The notes under the pieces: generated by a model
Seen by the model: the letters and a program-made list of their open reading frames with translations, nothing else
What the model was told of the DNA's origin: nothing
Database searches by the model: none
Shown here: positions 27,961-37,007 of the stretch, piece by piece
How the letters are laid out: the number at the start of each line of letters is the position of its first letter
How positions within the stretch are numbered: position 1 is the stretch's first letter
Position numbers and translations under genes: made by a program
DNA from: CAZKTO01 sp964555685
GTDB taxonomy: Bacteria > Chloroflexota > Dehalococcoidia > SHYB01
Direction: 5' to 3'
DNA: 37,416 bases
NCBI GenBank assembly: GCA_964555685.1
Contig: CAZKTO010000023.1
Span: 1 to 37,416 of the forward strand

Positions 27961-28545
27961 ATGACCAAGAGCACCATGCGCGAGAAGACGATCATGACGG
28001 CCGACGACGTGCGGCGGGCCCTCGTGCGCATCGCCCACGAGGTCGTCGAGCGCAACCGGGGCGTCCAGGACGTGCTCTTCCTGGGCATCGTGACGCGGGG
28101 CGTGCCCATCGCCCGGCGGCTGGCCTCCTACATCCAGCAGTTCGAGGGCGTGGCGCCGCCGGTGGGCGCGCTGGACATCGGCCTCTACCGCGATGACGTC
28201 GCCAGCGGGGCGCCGCCGGTGCTGCGTCAGACGGACCTGCCGGCCAACCTGGAGCAGATGCGCGTCATCCTGGTGGACGACGTGCTCTTCACCGGGCGCA
28301 GCATCCGCGCCGCCATGGACGCCGTCATGGACTTCGGGCGGCCGCGGCAGGTGCAGCTGGCGGTCCTGGTCGACCGGGGCCATCGCGAGCTGCCCATCCG
28401 CGCCGACTACGTGGGCAAGAGCGTGCCGACCTCCCTCGCGGAGGAGGTGCAGGTCCGCCTCAAGGAAGTCGACGGCGAGGACGAGGTGGTCATCCGGGAA
28501 CGGGCCGAGGGCGGGGAGCCAGCGCCCGCAGGAGGTGAGCCATGA
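27961..28545 (+). CDS. pyrR: PyrR, pyrimidine operon attenuation regulator / UPRTase homologue
   Basis: This 194-aa protein of the phosphoribosyltransferase fold binds the leader RNA of this operon when UMP is abundant. It has MTADDVRRALVRIAHEVVER, FLGIVTRGVPIARRLASYIQ, GALDIGLYRDD and the PRPP-binding motif VILVDDVLFTGRSIRAAMDA (about residues 102-121), then LVDRGHRELPIRADYVGKSV. The start is uncertain: ATG 27961 touches the terminator T run, and later ATGs at 27976 (MREKTIM, the usual family start) and 27994 exist. The 3' arm of the terminator is the likeliest ribosome site. The stop overlaps pyrB (ATGA). Confidence 0.95.
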   Translation: MTKSTMREKTIMTADDVRRALVRIAHEVVERNRGVQDVLFLGIVTRGVPIARRLASYIQQFEGVAPPVGALDIGLYRDDVASGAPPVLRQTDLPANLEQMRVILVDDVLFTGRSIRAAMDAVMDFGRPRQVQLAVLVDRGHRELPIRADYVGKSVPTSLAEEVQVRLKEVDGEDEVVIRERAEGGEPAPAGGEP

Positions 28546-29549
28546 CCGCGATCAGGACTATCGAGGGCCGGACGGCGGCGGCGCGCCCAGGCCGCCCGGT
28601 CTTTCGCCGGCGCCACCTGCTGGACCTGGACGACTTCACGCCCGCCGAGATCGGCCTGGTGCTGGAGACGGCAGACGCCATGAAGGAGGTCCTGGGCCGC
28701 CGCATCCGCAAGGTGCCCACCCTGCGCGGCCGGACCATCGTGACCCTCTTCTACGAGCCCAGCACCCGCACCCGCGCCTCCTTTGAGCAGGCGGCCAAGG
28801 TCCTCAGCGCGGACGTCATCAACCTCTCCAGCGCCGATAGCAGCGCCCGCAAGGGCGAGTCGCTGGTGGACACGGCCCGGACCCTCGAGGCCATGGGCGC
28901 CGACGCCCTGATCATGCGCCACGGCATGTCCGGGGCGCCCAATCTTGTGGCCCGCCACACGACCCTGCGCGTCATCAACGCGGGCGATGGCTGGCACGCC
29001 CACCCCAGCCAGGCCCTCCTCGATCTCTACACTATCCGCCAGCGCCTGGGCCGCATCGAGGGCCTCAAGGTGGTCATCGTGGGGGACATCCTGCACAGCC
29101 GCGTGGCGCGCTCCAACGTCTGGGGCCTGCGGGCCATGGGCGCCAGCGTGGTGCTCTGCGGCCCGCCGACGCTCCTGCCCGCGGAGGCCCCGGAGGCCTT
29201 CGCCGCTGCCGGGGAGGGCTCCGGGCTCGCGCTGAGCAGCAGCCTGGACTCGGCCCTAGAGGGGGCGGACGTGGTCATGGCGCTGCGCCTCCAGCAGGAG
29301 CGCCTGAGCGACGGCCTGATGCCGAGCCTCCGCGAGTACGTTCGCGCCTACCAGGTGAACGAGGAGCGGCTGGCGCGGGCCAAGCCCGGGGCGCTCGTGA
29401 TGCACCCGGGCCCGATGAACGCGGGCATCGAGATCAGCCACGGCCTGGCCCACGGCTCGCGCTCCCTCATCGAGGCGCAGGTGACGAACGGCGTTGCGAT
29501 CCGCATGGCCCTCCTCTATCTCCTGCTCTCGGCCGGAGGCGAGGCGTGA
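28542..29549 (+). CDS. pyrB: aspartate carbamoyltransferase catalytic subunit
   Basis: This 335-aa enzyme condenses carbamoyl phosphate with aspartate to give carbamoyl aspartate, the committed step of pyrimidine synthesis. It shows the carbamoyl phosphate loop FYEPSTRTRASFEQAAKVL (about residues 69-87), the SSARKGESLVDT lysine loop, MRHGMSGAPNL, INAGDGWHAHPSQALLDLYT, and the aspartate-binding MALRLQQERL loop. The usual HPTQALLD is HPSQALLD. The ATG overlaps the pyrR stop and the gene ends overlapping the pyrC GTG. No regulatory subunit gene pyrI accompanies it, so control is by PyrR attenuation. The N-terminus has about 17 extra residues. Confidence 0.96.
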   Translation: MTAIRTIEGRTAAARPGRPVFRRRHLLDLDDFTPAEIGLVLETADAMKEVLGRRIRKVPTLRGRTIVTLFYEPSTRTRASFEQAAKVLSADVINLSSADSSARKGESLVDTARTLEAMGADALIMRHGMSGAPNLVARHTTLRVINAGDGWHAHPSQALLDLYTIRQRLGRIEGLKVVIVGDILHSRVARSNVWGLRAMGASVVLCGPPTLLPAEAPEAFAAAGEGSGLALSSSLDSALEGADVVMALRLQQERLSDGLMPSLREYVRAYQVNEERLARAKPGALVMHPGPMNAGIEISHGLAHGSRSLIEAQVTNGVAIRMALLYLLLSAGGEA

Positions 29550-30919
29550 GCCGCTCGCTCCTCATCCGCGGCGGGCGCATCATCGATCCCGCCCAGGGCG
29601 TCGACGTCACCGGCGACCTGCTGGTGACGGAGGGGCGCATCGCCGCCGTCAAGGCGGGCGGGCGGCTGAGCGCCCCCGAGGGGACGCCGGTCCTGAACGC
29701 CGCGAATCTCGTCGTCGCCCCCGGCCTCGTCGATCTCCACTGCCACCTCCGGGAGCCGGGCTTCGAGCACAAGGAGACCATCGCCACGGGCGTCCGCGCC
29801 GCGGCGCGGGGCGGCTTCACCGCGATATGCTGCATGCCCAACACGGAGCCGGCCATCGACACGCGGGCCACCGTCGAATTCGTCCTGGCCAAGGCCCAGG
29901 CCGAGGGGATGGCGCGGGTGCTGCCCGTGGCCGCGGTGACGAAGGAGCGGGCGGGCCGCGTCCTGACGGACCTGGGCGAGCTGGCCGAGGCGGGGGCCGT
30001 CGCGTTCTCGGACGACGGCAGCCCCGTAGCCGACGCTGGCATCATGCGCAGCGCCCTCGCCTACGCTCGCGCCCTGGGCGTGCCGGTGATGGACCACTGC
30101 GAGGACCCGTCGCTCTCGGGCGGCGTCATGCACGAGGGCCACGTGGCGACGCGCCTGGGGCTGCGGGGCGTCCCGCCCGCCGCCGAGGAGACGATGGTCG
30201 CCCGCGATATCTCGCTCGCCGAGCTGACGGGCGGGCACGTCCACCTAGCCCACCTGAGCACCGCCGGGGCCGTCGCCCTGGTCCGCAGGGCCAAGGAGCG
30301 CGGGCTGCCCGTCACCGCGGAGGCCACGCCGCACCATCTGACGCTGACGGACGAGGCGGTGGCGCTGGGCCCCGGGAGCGAGGGCGACGGCAGCGGGCGC
30401 GGGGCCGGCGTCGGCTGGGCCTACGATACCAACGCCAAGGTGAACCCGCCGCTCCGCTCCCGCGGGCACGTCGAGGCCCTGATCGAGGGGCTGCGCGAGG
30501 GCGTCATCGATGCCATCGCCACGGACCACGCGCCCCACGCCACCGAGGACAAGCTGTGCGAGTTCGACCGGGCCGCCTTCGGGATCAGCGGGCTGGAGAC
30601 GGCGCTGGGGAGCGTGCTGGCCCTCGTTCACGAGGGGCGCATAGGGCTCCCGGCGCTGGTCGAGCGGCTCACCTGGGGGCCGGCCCGCGTCCTCGGCGGC
30701 GGCAGGAGCGGCATGGGGACGCTGCGGCCGGGCGCCCCCGCCGACATCGTGCTCTTCGATCCGGCCCGGGAGTGGGTGGTGGACGTCGGGGCCTTTGCGT
30801 CCAAGGGGAGGAACTCGCCGCTGCACGGGCGGCGGCTGCGGGGCAAGGTCGTCGCCACGGTCTTCGGCGGCGCCATCGTTTACACCGATGCAGAGGGGGC
30901 GCCGGGCCATGGCCGGTAG
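29546..30919 (+). CDS. pyrC: dihydroorotase, class I
   Basis: This 457-aa zinc enzyme closes carbamoyl aspartate to dihydroorotate. It has the metal H-x-H in VDLHCHLREPGFEHKETI, the CMPNTEPAIDT substrate loop, the class I Asp in FSDDGSPVADA, HVHLAHLSTAGAV, TAEATPHHLTLTDE, and the metal Asp in IDAIATDHAPHATEDK (about residue 327). The C-terminal part has the small beta domain GTLRPGAPADIVLFDPAREW. The start is GTG 29546, overlapping the pyrB stop (GTGA). It is slightly longer than usual owing to an insert at about residues 275-292 (GPGSEGDGSGRGAGVGW). The stop overlaps carA by 11 bases. Confidence 0.95.
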   Translation: MSRSLLIRGGRIIDPAQGVDVTGDLLVTEGRIAAVKAGGRLSAPEGTPVLNAANLVVAPGLVDLHCHLREPGFEHKETIATGVRAAARGGFTAICCMPNTEPAIDTRATVEFVLAKAQAEGMARVLPVAAVTKERAGRVLTDLGELAEAGAVAFSDDGSPVADAGIMRSALAYARALGVPVMDHCEDPSLSGGVMHEGHVATRLGLRGVPPAAEETMVARDISLAELTGGHVHLAHLSTAGAVALVRRAKERGLPVTAEATPHHLTLTDEAVALGPGSEGDGSGRGAGVGWAYDTNAKVNPPLRSRGHVEALIEGLREGVIDAIATDHAPHATEDKLCEFDRAAFGISGLETALGSVLALVHEGRIGLPALVERLTWGPARVLGGGRSGMGTLRPGAPADIVLFDPAREWVVDVGAFASKGRNSPLHGRRLRGKVVATVFGGAIVYTDAEGAPGHGR

Positions 30920-32024
30920 GACCTGCCTCGTGCTCGAGGACGGCTCCGTCTACGAGGGGCGGCCGCTGGGCGCCCCGGCCACCGCCGTCGGCGAGGTCGT
31001 CTTCAACACCAGCATGACCGGCTACCAGGAGATCCTGACGGACCCCTCCTACGCCGGCCAGATCGTCATCCCCACGTACCCGCTCATCGGCAACTACGGC
31101 ATCAACGCCGAGGACTTCGAATCGCGGCGCATTCAGGTGCGCGGCTTCATTGTGCGCGAGCACTGCGACGCGCCCAGCCACTGGCAGAGCGAGCGGACCG
31201 TCCACGAATTTCTGGCGTCGCAGGGGGTGCCGGGGATCAGCGGCGTGGACACGAGGGCGGTGACGCGCCGGCTGCGCACCCGCGGGGTGATGATGGGCAT
31301 CGTCACCTCCGAGCACGCGCCCGGGGAGGCGCTGGAGGCGCTGAAGACACAACCTCGGTACGGCGAGCTGGACTTCGTGAAGCGCGTGACGGCCCAGGAG
31401 CGCTACGCCTGGGCTGCACCGGCGGCGGCGCAGCGACCCATCGCGGTGACCATCGTCGACATGGGCTTCAAGTACAACATCGCCCGCATCCTGCGGGCCA
31501 AGGGCTGCGCCGTCACCATCGTCCCGGCGACTACCACGGCTGACGAGATCCTGGCGGCCCGGCCCGATGGCGTCGTCCTCTCCCCCGGCCCCGGGGACCC
31601 GGCGCTCCTGGACTATATGACCGGCGCGGCGCGAGGGCTCATGGGACGGACGCCGCTCATGGGCATCTGCCTGGGCCATCAGGTGCTGGCCCACGCTCTG
31701 GGCGGCAGGACCTTCAAGCTCAAGTTCGGCCACCGGGGCGGGAACCATCCCGTCAAGGACCTAGCCACGGGGCGCGTCCACATCACGGCTCAGAACCACG
31801 GCTACGCCGTCGACGCCGGGAGCCTCCCTCCGGATGTCACGGTCAGCCAGGTGAACCTGAACGATGGCACCGTGGAGGGCCTGGCGCACCGGAGCCTGCC
31901 GCTCATCTCGATCCAGTACCACTCGGAGGCGTCGCCGGGGCCGCTGGACAACGTGCCCATGTTCGACCGCTTCCTGGAGATGGTGCGGAGCGCCGGCGGC
32001 GCCCCGGCACGGGGGAAGGGATAG
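30909..32024 (+). CDS. carA: carbamoyl-phosphate synthase small subunit (glutaminase)
   Basis: This 371-aa subunit hydrolyses glutamine and feeds ammonia to CarB. The N-terminal CPSase_sm domain has LVLEDGSVYEGRPLGAPAT, VVFNTSMTGYQEILTDPSY and GVDTRAVTRRLRTRGVMMG. The class I amidotransferase domain shows VLSPGPGDPALLD, the nucleophile Cys in LMGICLGHQVLAHALGG (about residue 255), QNHGYAVD and QYHSEASPGPLDNVPMFDRF with the His-Glu pair. Length is typical. The ATG at 30909 overlaps the 3' end of pyrC, so translation is likely coupled. It is separated from carB by one gene, the uracil-DNA glycosylase. Confidence 0.96.
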   Translation: MAGRTCLVLEDGSVYEGRPLGAPATAVGEVVFNTSMTGYQEILTDPSYAGQIVIPTYPLIGNYGINAEDFESRRIQVRGFIVREHCDAPSHWQSERTVHEFLASQGVPGISGVDTRAVTRRLRTRGVMMGIVTSEHAPGEALEALKTQPRYGELDFVKRVTAQERYAWAAPAAAQRPIAVTIVDMGFKYNIARILRAKGCAVTIVPATTTADEILAARPDGVVLSPGPGDPALLDYMTGAARGLMGRTPLMGICLGHQVLAHALGGRTFKLKFGHRGGNHPVKDLATGRVHITAQNHGYAVDAGSLPPDVTVSQVNLNDGTVEGLAHRSLPLISIQYHSEASPGPLDNVPMFDRFLEMVRSAGGAPARGKG

Positions 32025-32030
32025 CGAGCG

Positions 32031-32699
32031 ATGCCCTCCAGTCTGCCCATCGCCGCCGCTCCCGCCACGGAGGAGCAGTACATCTGGTTCCGGGACGTGG
32101 CGGAGCGGGCCTACAACTGCCGGCGCTGCCCTCGGATGCAGGCCCACTCGGCGGTGCTGGGGCCCCTCAACGGGCGTCTGGAGGCCAGGGTCGTCGTCAT
32201 CGGCGAGGCGCCGGGACGGCTGGGGTCGCACATCACGCGCGTCCCCTTCCATGGCGACCGGAGCGGTGAGAACTTCAAGCGGCTGCTCGAGTGCGCCGGG
32301 CTGCGGCGGGAGGACCTCTTCATCACCAACGCCGTCCAGTGCAACCCCCAGGATGCGAAGGGGCGGAACGACCGGCCCACGGCCCGCGAGATCCACAACT
32401 GCTCCGACTACCTGCGCGAGATGCTCGACATCATCCAGCCGCCGTTTATTGTGACGCTGGGCCAGAAGGCCCTGGACGCGCTGGCCCTAATCGAGCCGCA
32501 CCGGATCGTGCTCAAAGAGGACGTGGCGCGGCCGGTCGCGTGGCGGGGCCTGACCGCCGTCCCGCTCTATCACCCGAGCGCGCGGGCGATGGCGGTGCGC
32601 CCCTTCGAGCGGCAGGCGGAGGACTACCGGCGCCTGGGGGAGATCCTGCGCTCAGCGCCGGACCGGAGGCCGGCGCGCGACGCTGGGTACGAGAAATGA
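32031..32699 (+). CDS. uracil-DNA glycosylase, iron-sulfur type (family 4/5-like)
   Basis: This 222-aa enzyme would remove uracil from DNA. Motif 1 is VVIGEAPGRLGSHITRVPFH then GDRSGENF (family 4-like GEAPG at residues 58-62, but GDRSG as in family 5). Motif 2 includes YHPSARAMA (His181). Four Cys at 30, 33, 104 and 124 match the [4Fe-4S] pattern C-x2-C-x70-C-x19-C of these families. Its spacing is tight (6 bases after carA, 13 before carB), so it is translated from the pyrimidine operon transcript. Which family it belongs to is unsettled by eye. An ordinary repair role is expected, but placement under pyrimidine control is unusual. Confidence 0.85.
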   Translation: MPSSLPIAAAPATEEQYIWFRDVAERAYNCRRCPRMQAHSAVLGPLNGRLEARVVVIGEAPGRLGSHITRVPFHGDRSGENFKRLLECAGLRREDLFITNAVQCNPQDAKGRNDRPTAREIHNCSDYLREMLDIIQPPFIVTLGQKALDALALIEPHRIVLKEDVARPVAWRGLTAVPLYHPSARAMAVRPFERQAEDYRRLGEILRSAPDRRPARDAGYEK

Positions 32700-32712
32700 T
32701 GCGGCCTCGCGC

Positions 32713-35700
32713 ATGACCAAACCCCAGAAGGTCCTCGTCATCGGCTCCGGGCCCATCATCATCGGGCAGGGGGCCGAGTTCGACTACGCCGGCACGCAGG
32801 CCTGCAAGGCCCTGCGAGAGGAGGGCGTCACCTCCGTCCTCGTCAACTCCAACCCCGCCACCATCATGACCGATACGGACATCGCCGACGTGGTCTATAT
32901 CGAGCCCCTCACCGTCGAGGTGCTGGAGCGGGTCATCGCGCGGGAGCGGCCCGATGGCCTCATCGCCACCCTGGGCGGGCAGACGGGCCTGAATCTGGCC
33001 GTGGCCCTGGGCGACGCCGGCGTCCTCGATCGGTACGGCGTCCGGGTGCTGGGCACGTCCCTGGAGAGCATCCGCAAGGCCGAGGACCGGGAGCTCTTCA
33101 AACAGCTCCTGCTCTCCATCGGCGAGCCGGTGGTCGATAGCAAGACGGTGACGAGCCTGGAGCAGGCGGAGATGGTGGCCCGGCGCATCGGGTTGCCGGT
33201 GATCGTCCGGCCCGCCTACACCCTGGGCGGCACCGGCGGGGGGATCGCTCACACGTGGGACGAGCTGCGGCAGGTCGCCCGCGGGGGGCTCGCCGTCAGC
33301 CCCATCCACCAGGTGCTCATCGAGCGCAGCCTGGCCGGATGGAAGGAGATCGAATACGAGGTGATGCGGGACGGCGCCGATACCTGCATCACCGTCTGCA
33401 ACATGGAGAACATGGACCCCATGGGGGTCCACACGGGCGATAGCATCGTCGTGGCGCCCAGCCAGACCCTTTCCGACCACGAGTACCAGATGCTGCGCTC
33501 GGCCAGCCTCAAGATCATCCGGGCCCTGGGCATCGAGGGCGGATGCAACATTCAGTACGCGCTGGCGCCGCACCCCGCCGTGGGCCTGCCCGGCGTCACG
33601 GACCGCCGCGCCTACGCCGTCATCGAGGTCAACCCGCGCGTCAGCCGCAGCTCCGCCCTGGCCAGCAAGGCCACGGGCTACCCTATCGCGCGCATCGCCG
33701 CCAAGATCGCCGTGGGCAGGCGTCTGGACGAGATCCCCAACGCCGTCACCAAGAAGACCACCTCGGCCTTCGAGCCGGCCCTCGACTACTGCGTCGTCAA
33801 GATCCCCCGCTGGCCCTTCGACAAGTTCGCCTACGGCGACCGGTCCATCGGCACGCAGATGAAGGCCACCGGCGAGGTGATGGCCATCGACCGCTCGTTC
33901 GAGGGGGCGCTGCTCAAGGCCATCCAGTCTCTGGAGAACGGCAACAAGTCATCCCTGTGGGAGGACCCGGCCTGGAGTGCTGGCGACGAGCTGGACATGG
34001 CGAAGCTACCCCTCCACCCGAACGATCTGCGCCTGTGGGCGCTCCTGGCCGCCCTGCGCCGCAGCGCCGATCCGGCCGAGCTGACGCGGCGCACCAGCAT
34101 CGACCCCTGGTTCCTCTCCAAACTGGGCAACGTCGTCGCCATGGAGCGGCGCCTGCTGGCGGAGCCCCTGGGGCCCGACCTGCTACGGGAGGCCAAACGG
34201 ATGGGCCTCTCGGACGAGGTGATCGGGACGCTGGCGGACCGGCTCGCGGAGCAGGTCCGGGCCCTGCGCCGCGAGTGGGGCATCCGTCCCGTCTACAAGA
34301 TGGTGGACACCTGCGCCGCCGAGTTCGCCGCCGAGACGCCCTACTTCTACAGCACCTACGAGCAGGAGAACGAGGCCGAGGCCAGCCCGGGGCCCAAGGC
34401 CATCGTCATCGGCAGCGGGCCCATCCGCATCGGCCAGGGGATCGAGTTCGACTACTGCAGCGTGCATGCCTCGTGGGCCCTTCAGCAGGCCGGAGTCAAG
34501 AGCATCATCATCAACTCCAACCCGGAGACGGTCTCCACCGACTTCGACACCAGCGACCGCCTCTACTTCGAGCCGCTGGACGAGGAGAAGGTGCGGGACG
34601 TGATTGAGAACGAGACCTACCGCGAGGCCTCGGGCCGGGAGGATGTCCCGCCCACGTGCGTCCAGTTCGGGGGGCAGACGGCGGTCAATCTCGCCTTGCC
34701 CATCGCGCGGCCGGGCCTGCCCATTCTGGGCTCCGGCGCCGAGGCCCTCGATCTGGCGTCCAACCGCGGGCGCTTCGGCGCCTTCCTCGACCAGCTCGGC
34801 ATCCCGCAGCCGCCGGGGTCCGCGGTCCTGGCCGTCCAGGATGCGCTGAACGTCGCCAAGCTCATCGGCTACCCGGTGCTGGTGCGCCCCAGCTACGTCC
34901 TGGGCGGCCGCGCCATGGAGATCGTCCACAACGCCACGGAGCTGGTTCGCTACATGCAGATGGCGCTCGAGGCCGGAGGCGGCCATCCCATCCTCATTGA
35001 TAAGTACTTGGAGGGGAAGGAGGTGGAGGTGGACGCCGTGTCCGACGGCGAGCGGGTGCTGATCCCGGGGATCATGGAGCACATCGAGCGGGCGGGGGTC
35101 CATTCGGGCGACGCCATGTGCGTCTATCCCGCCGTGACCCTCACCGAGGCCGAAGGCCGGACCATTGTCGACTACGCCACGCGGGTCGCCGTGGAGATGG
35201 GCTTCCGGGGCCTCTTCAACGTGCAGTTCGTGGTCATGCCCCCGCGGGAGGACGGCGAGCCGGCGGTCTACATCATCGAGCTCAACCCCCGCTCCAGCCG
35301 GACGGTGCCGTTCATCTCCAAGGTCACGGGCGTGCCGCTGGTGAAGCTCTCGACGAACGTGATGCTGGGCAAAAGTCTGAAAGCCCAGGGGTACGAGGGC
35401 GGCCTGTGGCCGGCGCAGCCTCTGGTGGCGGTGAAAGCGCCCGTCTTCTCCATGTCCAAGCTGGCGGGCGTGGACACCTATCTGGGCCCCGAGATGAAGT
35501 CCACGGGCGAGGTGATGGGAGTGGACCGGACCCTGGACGCGGCCCTGGCCAAGGCGCTCCTGGCCGCCGGGCTGATGCTCCCGCCCAAGGGCGGCGTGCT
35601 CCTGAGCATCGCCGACCGGGACAAGCCGGAGGCGGTGCCCCTGGTCCAGCGGCTGGCCGCCCAGGCCTACGAGCTCTACGCCACCGAGGGCACGGCTGCC

Positions 35701-35994
35701 ATGATCGAGAGCCTGGGGCTGCGAGCGCACTTGACGACGAAGAAGCTGGGTGAGGGGCACCCCAACGTGGTGGACGTGATCGAGGATGGGACGGTCCAGG
35801 CCGTGGTGAACACCACCTCGGGCGGGCGGGCCCCCATGCGCGACGGCTTCCAGATCCGCCGGGCCGCCGCCGAGCGCCGCATCCCGTGCTTCACGTCGCT
35901 CGACACGGCAAACGCCGCCGTCCGGTCCGCCATGAGCGGCTCAGGCTCCTATAGCGTCCTGCCGATCACCGAGTACCTGAAGCCAGGCCGCTGA
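32713..35994 (+). CDS. carB: carbamoyl-phosphate synthase large subunit
   Basis: This 1093-aa subunit makes carbamoyl phosphate from bicarbonate, ammonia and two ATP. The first half (about 1-400) carries VLVIGSGPIIIGQGAEFDYA, ATLGGQTGLNLAVAL, the ATP-grasp P-loop VRPAYTLGGTGGGIAHTWDE and VIEVNPRVSRSSALASKATG. An oligomerisation domain follows (about 415-550). The second half repeats the fold with VIGSGPIRIGQGIEFDYCSV, VQFGGQTAVNLALPI, VRPSYVLGGRAMEIVHN and IELNPRSSRTVPFISKVTGV. The last about 135 residues form the methylglyoxal-synthase-like allosteric domain (LLSIADRDKPEAVPLVQRLA, NTTSGGRAPMRDGFQIRRAA), the nucleotide-feedback site. It is the last gene of the operon. A GC-rich stretch follows (36000-36048) with no clear T-tailed terminator. 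Confidence 0.97.
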   Translation: MTKPQKVLVIGSGPIIIGQGAEFDYAGTQACKALREEGVTSVLVNSNPATIMTDTDIADVVYIEPLTVEVLERVIARERPDGLIATLGGQTGLNLAVALGDAGVLDRYGVRVLGTSLESIRKAEDRELFKQLLLSIGEPVVDSKTVTSLEQAEMVARRIGLPVIVRPAYTLGGTGGGIAHTWDELRQVARGGLAVSPIHQVLIERSLAGWKEIEYEVMRDGADTCITVCNMENMDPMGVHTGDSIVVAPSQTLSDHEYQMLRSASLKIIRALGIEGGCNIQYALAPHPAVGLPGVTDRRAYAVIEVNPRVSRSSALASKATGYPIARIAAKIAVGRRLDEIPNAVTKKTTSAFEPALDYCVVKIPRWPFDKFAYGDRSIGTQMKATGEVMAIDRSFEGALLKAIQSLENGNKSSLWEDPAWSAGDELDMAKLPLHPNDLRLWALLAALRRSADPAELTRRTSIDPWFLSKLGNVVAMERRLLAEPLGPDLLREAKRMGLSDEVIGTLADRLAEQVRALRREWGIRPVYKMVDTCAAEFAAETPYFYSTYEQENEAEASPGPKAIVIGSGPIRIGQGIEFDYCSVHASWALQQAGVKSIIINSNPETVSTDFDTSDRLYFEPLDEEKVRDVIENETYREASGREDVPPTCVQFGGQTAVNLALPIARPGLPILGSGAEALDLASNRGRFGAFLDQLGIPQPPGSAVLAVQDALNVAKLIGYPVLVRPSYVLGGRAMEIVHNATELVRYMQMALEAGGGHPILIDKYLEGKEVEVDAVSDGERVLIPGIMEHIERAGVHSGDAMCVYPAVTLTEAEGRTIVDYATRVAVEMGFRGLFNVQFVVMPPREDGEPAVYIIELNPRSSRTVPFISKVTGVPLVKLSTNVMLGKSLKAQGYEGGLWPAQPLVAVKAPVFSMSKLAGVDTYLGPEMKSTGEVMGVDRTLDAALAKALLAAGLMLPPKGGVLLSIADRDKPEAVPLVQRLAAQAYELYATEGTAAMIESLGLRAHLTTKKLGEGHPNVVDVIEDGTVQAVVNTTSGGRAPMRDGFQIRRAAAERRIPCFTSLDTANAAVRSAMSGSGSYSVLPITEYLKPGR

Positions 35995-36048
35995 CCGCCG
36001 GGCCTGGGAGGGGGCGCCTCCTGAGGCTGCCCTGCCTCGCGCCCCGCG

Positions 36049-36408
36049 CTAATCAGCGACGAAACGGCCTACGAAGAAGAAAAGGAGCAGGACGGTCCCC
36101 ACGAGCGCCGCTGCAACCACGAGGAGGCTGGAGAGCACGGGGTTCTCCCTCCGGCCCGCCAGCAGCATCTGCGCGGCGCCGACCGTGACGATGTAGACGC
36201 CGAGGGCGATCAGCCCCTTGGTGACCCAATGGTGCCCCGTTGCCTCCGCGAAGGCGTCTTTCGTCGGTTTGCTCAGCTCCGCGGCGATCGTCATGATGAC
36301 AACCGCCGCGATGCTGGCAGCCGCGCCGATGGCGAGCGCGGCGATGCTGAGGTGCACGGGCTCCGCACGGGAAGGCTCAGTGTTGTTAGCCAGAGTCTCG
36401 TCTGACAC
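36049..36408 (-). CDS. small hypothetical membrane protein, three segments
   Basis: This 119-aa protein has a hydrophilic, acidic N-terminus (MSDETLANNTEPSRAEP) and three hydrophobic segments at about residues 19-43, 64-84 and 92-117. It starts at GTG 36408 with AGGAGG at about five bases, overlapping the gap of 13 bases after the preceding gene stop, so the pair is co-transcribed. A His pair (GHHWVTKG) lies just before segment 2. I recognise no family. It converges on carB, whose stop is 54 bases away. Confidence 0.6.
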   Translation of the reverse strand: MSDETLANNTEPSRAEPVHLSIAALAIGAAASIAAVVIMTIAAELSKPTKDAFAEATGHHWVTKGLIALGVYIVTVGAAQMLLAGRRENPVLSSLLVVAAALVGTVLLLFFFVGRFVAD

Positions 36409-36421
36409 GGCTTGCCTCCTG

Positions 36422-36878
36422 CTAGGGCTGAACGGCGGCCCGGAACCCGTTGCTCACAAAGTAGCCGAACACGGTCATAAGAGTGCCCAGAAGCACCACG
36501 AGCCCTCCTGTGGCGAAGGTAGCAAACCGGAAGTCCTTCCGCTCGCTAAGCTGGTCCCCGTGCTGCCAGACCAGCACCAGGAACATCACGGCCACGAACG
36601 GAATGAAAAGGAAGATGTGCTCCTTGGCCTCCATGAACACGCCGTGGGCCCAGGGCCACGGCCCTTGGATGATGACAGGCTTCACATTCTTGCCGTAGTG
36701 GATGACGTAGTACATCCCGCCCATGAGCCAGGCGCCAAAGATCAGCCCCGTCCCGGCCAGGGACGCGGCTCAGGAGGGACGCGCCGGTGGGGCCGTGGAA
36801 CACCTCCAGGAGCGTCCACAAGAACGCCAGGAGCGCCACCTCGCCTAGCCCAATGTGCACTGCTAGCAGCAGCTCCAC
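36422..36878 (-). pseudogene. hypothetical membrane protein with conserved-looking histidines, frameshifted
   Basis: Two frames make one membrane protein of about 152 residues. The first starts at GTG 36878 with a strong AAGGAGGT: MELLLAVHIGLGEVALLAFL then WTLLEVFHGPTGASLL. From about 36765 the continuation is in another frame: AASLAGTGLIFGAWLMGGMYYVIHYG (in parts), GPWPWAHGVFMEAKEHIFLF, IPFVAVMFLVLVWQ and GLVVLLGTLMTVFGYFVSNG. One extra base (or two missing) within about 36755-36770 explains the break. It has about four membrane segments with several His at or near their ends (VHIG, VFHG, VIHYG, WAHG, KEH), which could bind haem or metal. Real loss or a sequence error cannot be told apart here. 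Confidence 0.6.
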
Positions 36879-37007
36879 TCGCCACCTCCTTCTTGGGCAG
36901 CCAGGCGCGGTGCGTGCGCGCAGCCGACCGACTTCCCTGACACGCCAGGGGTTCCTCCGCAGTTCATCCCACCCGCGCTAGGGCCACGCGCCTGTGGTCG
37001 TGGCCGC

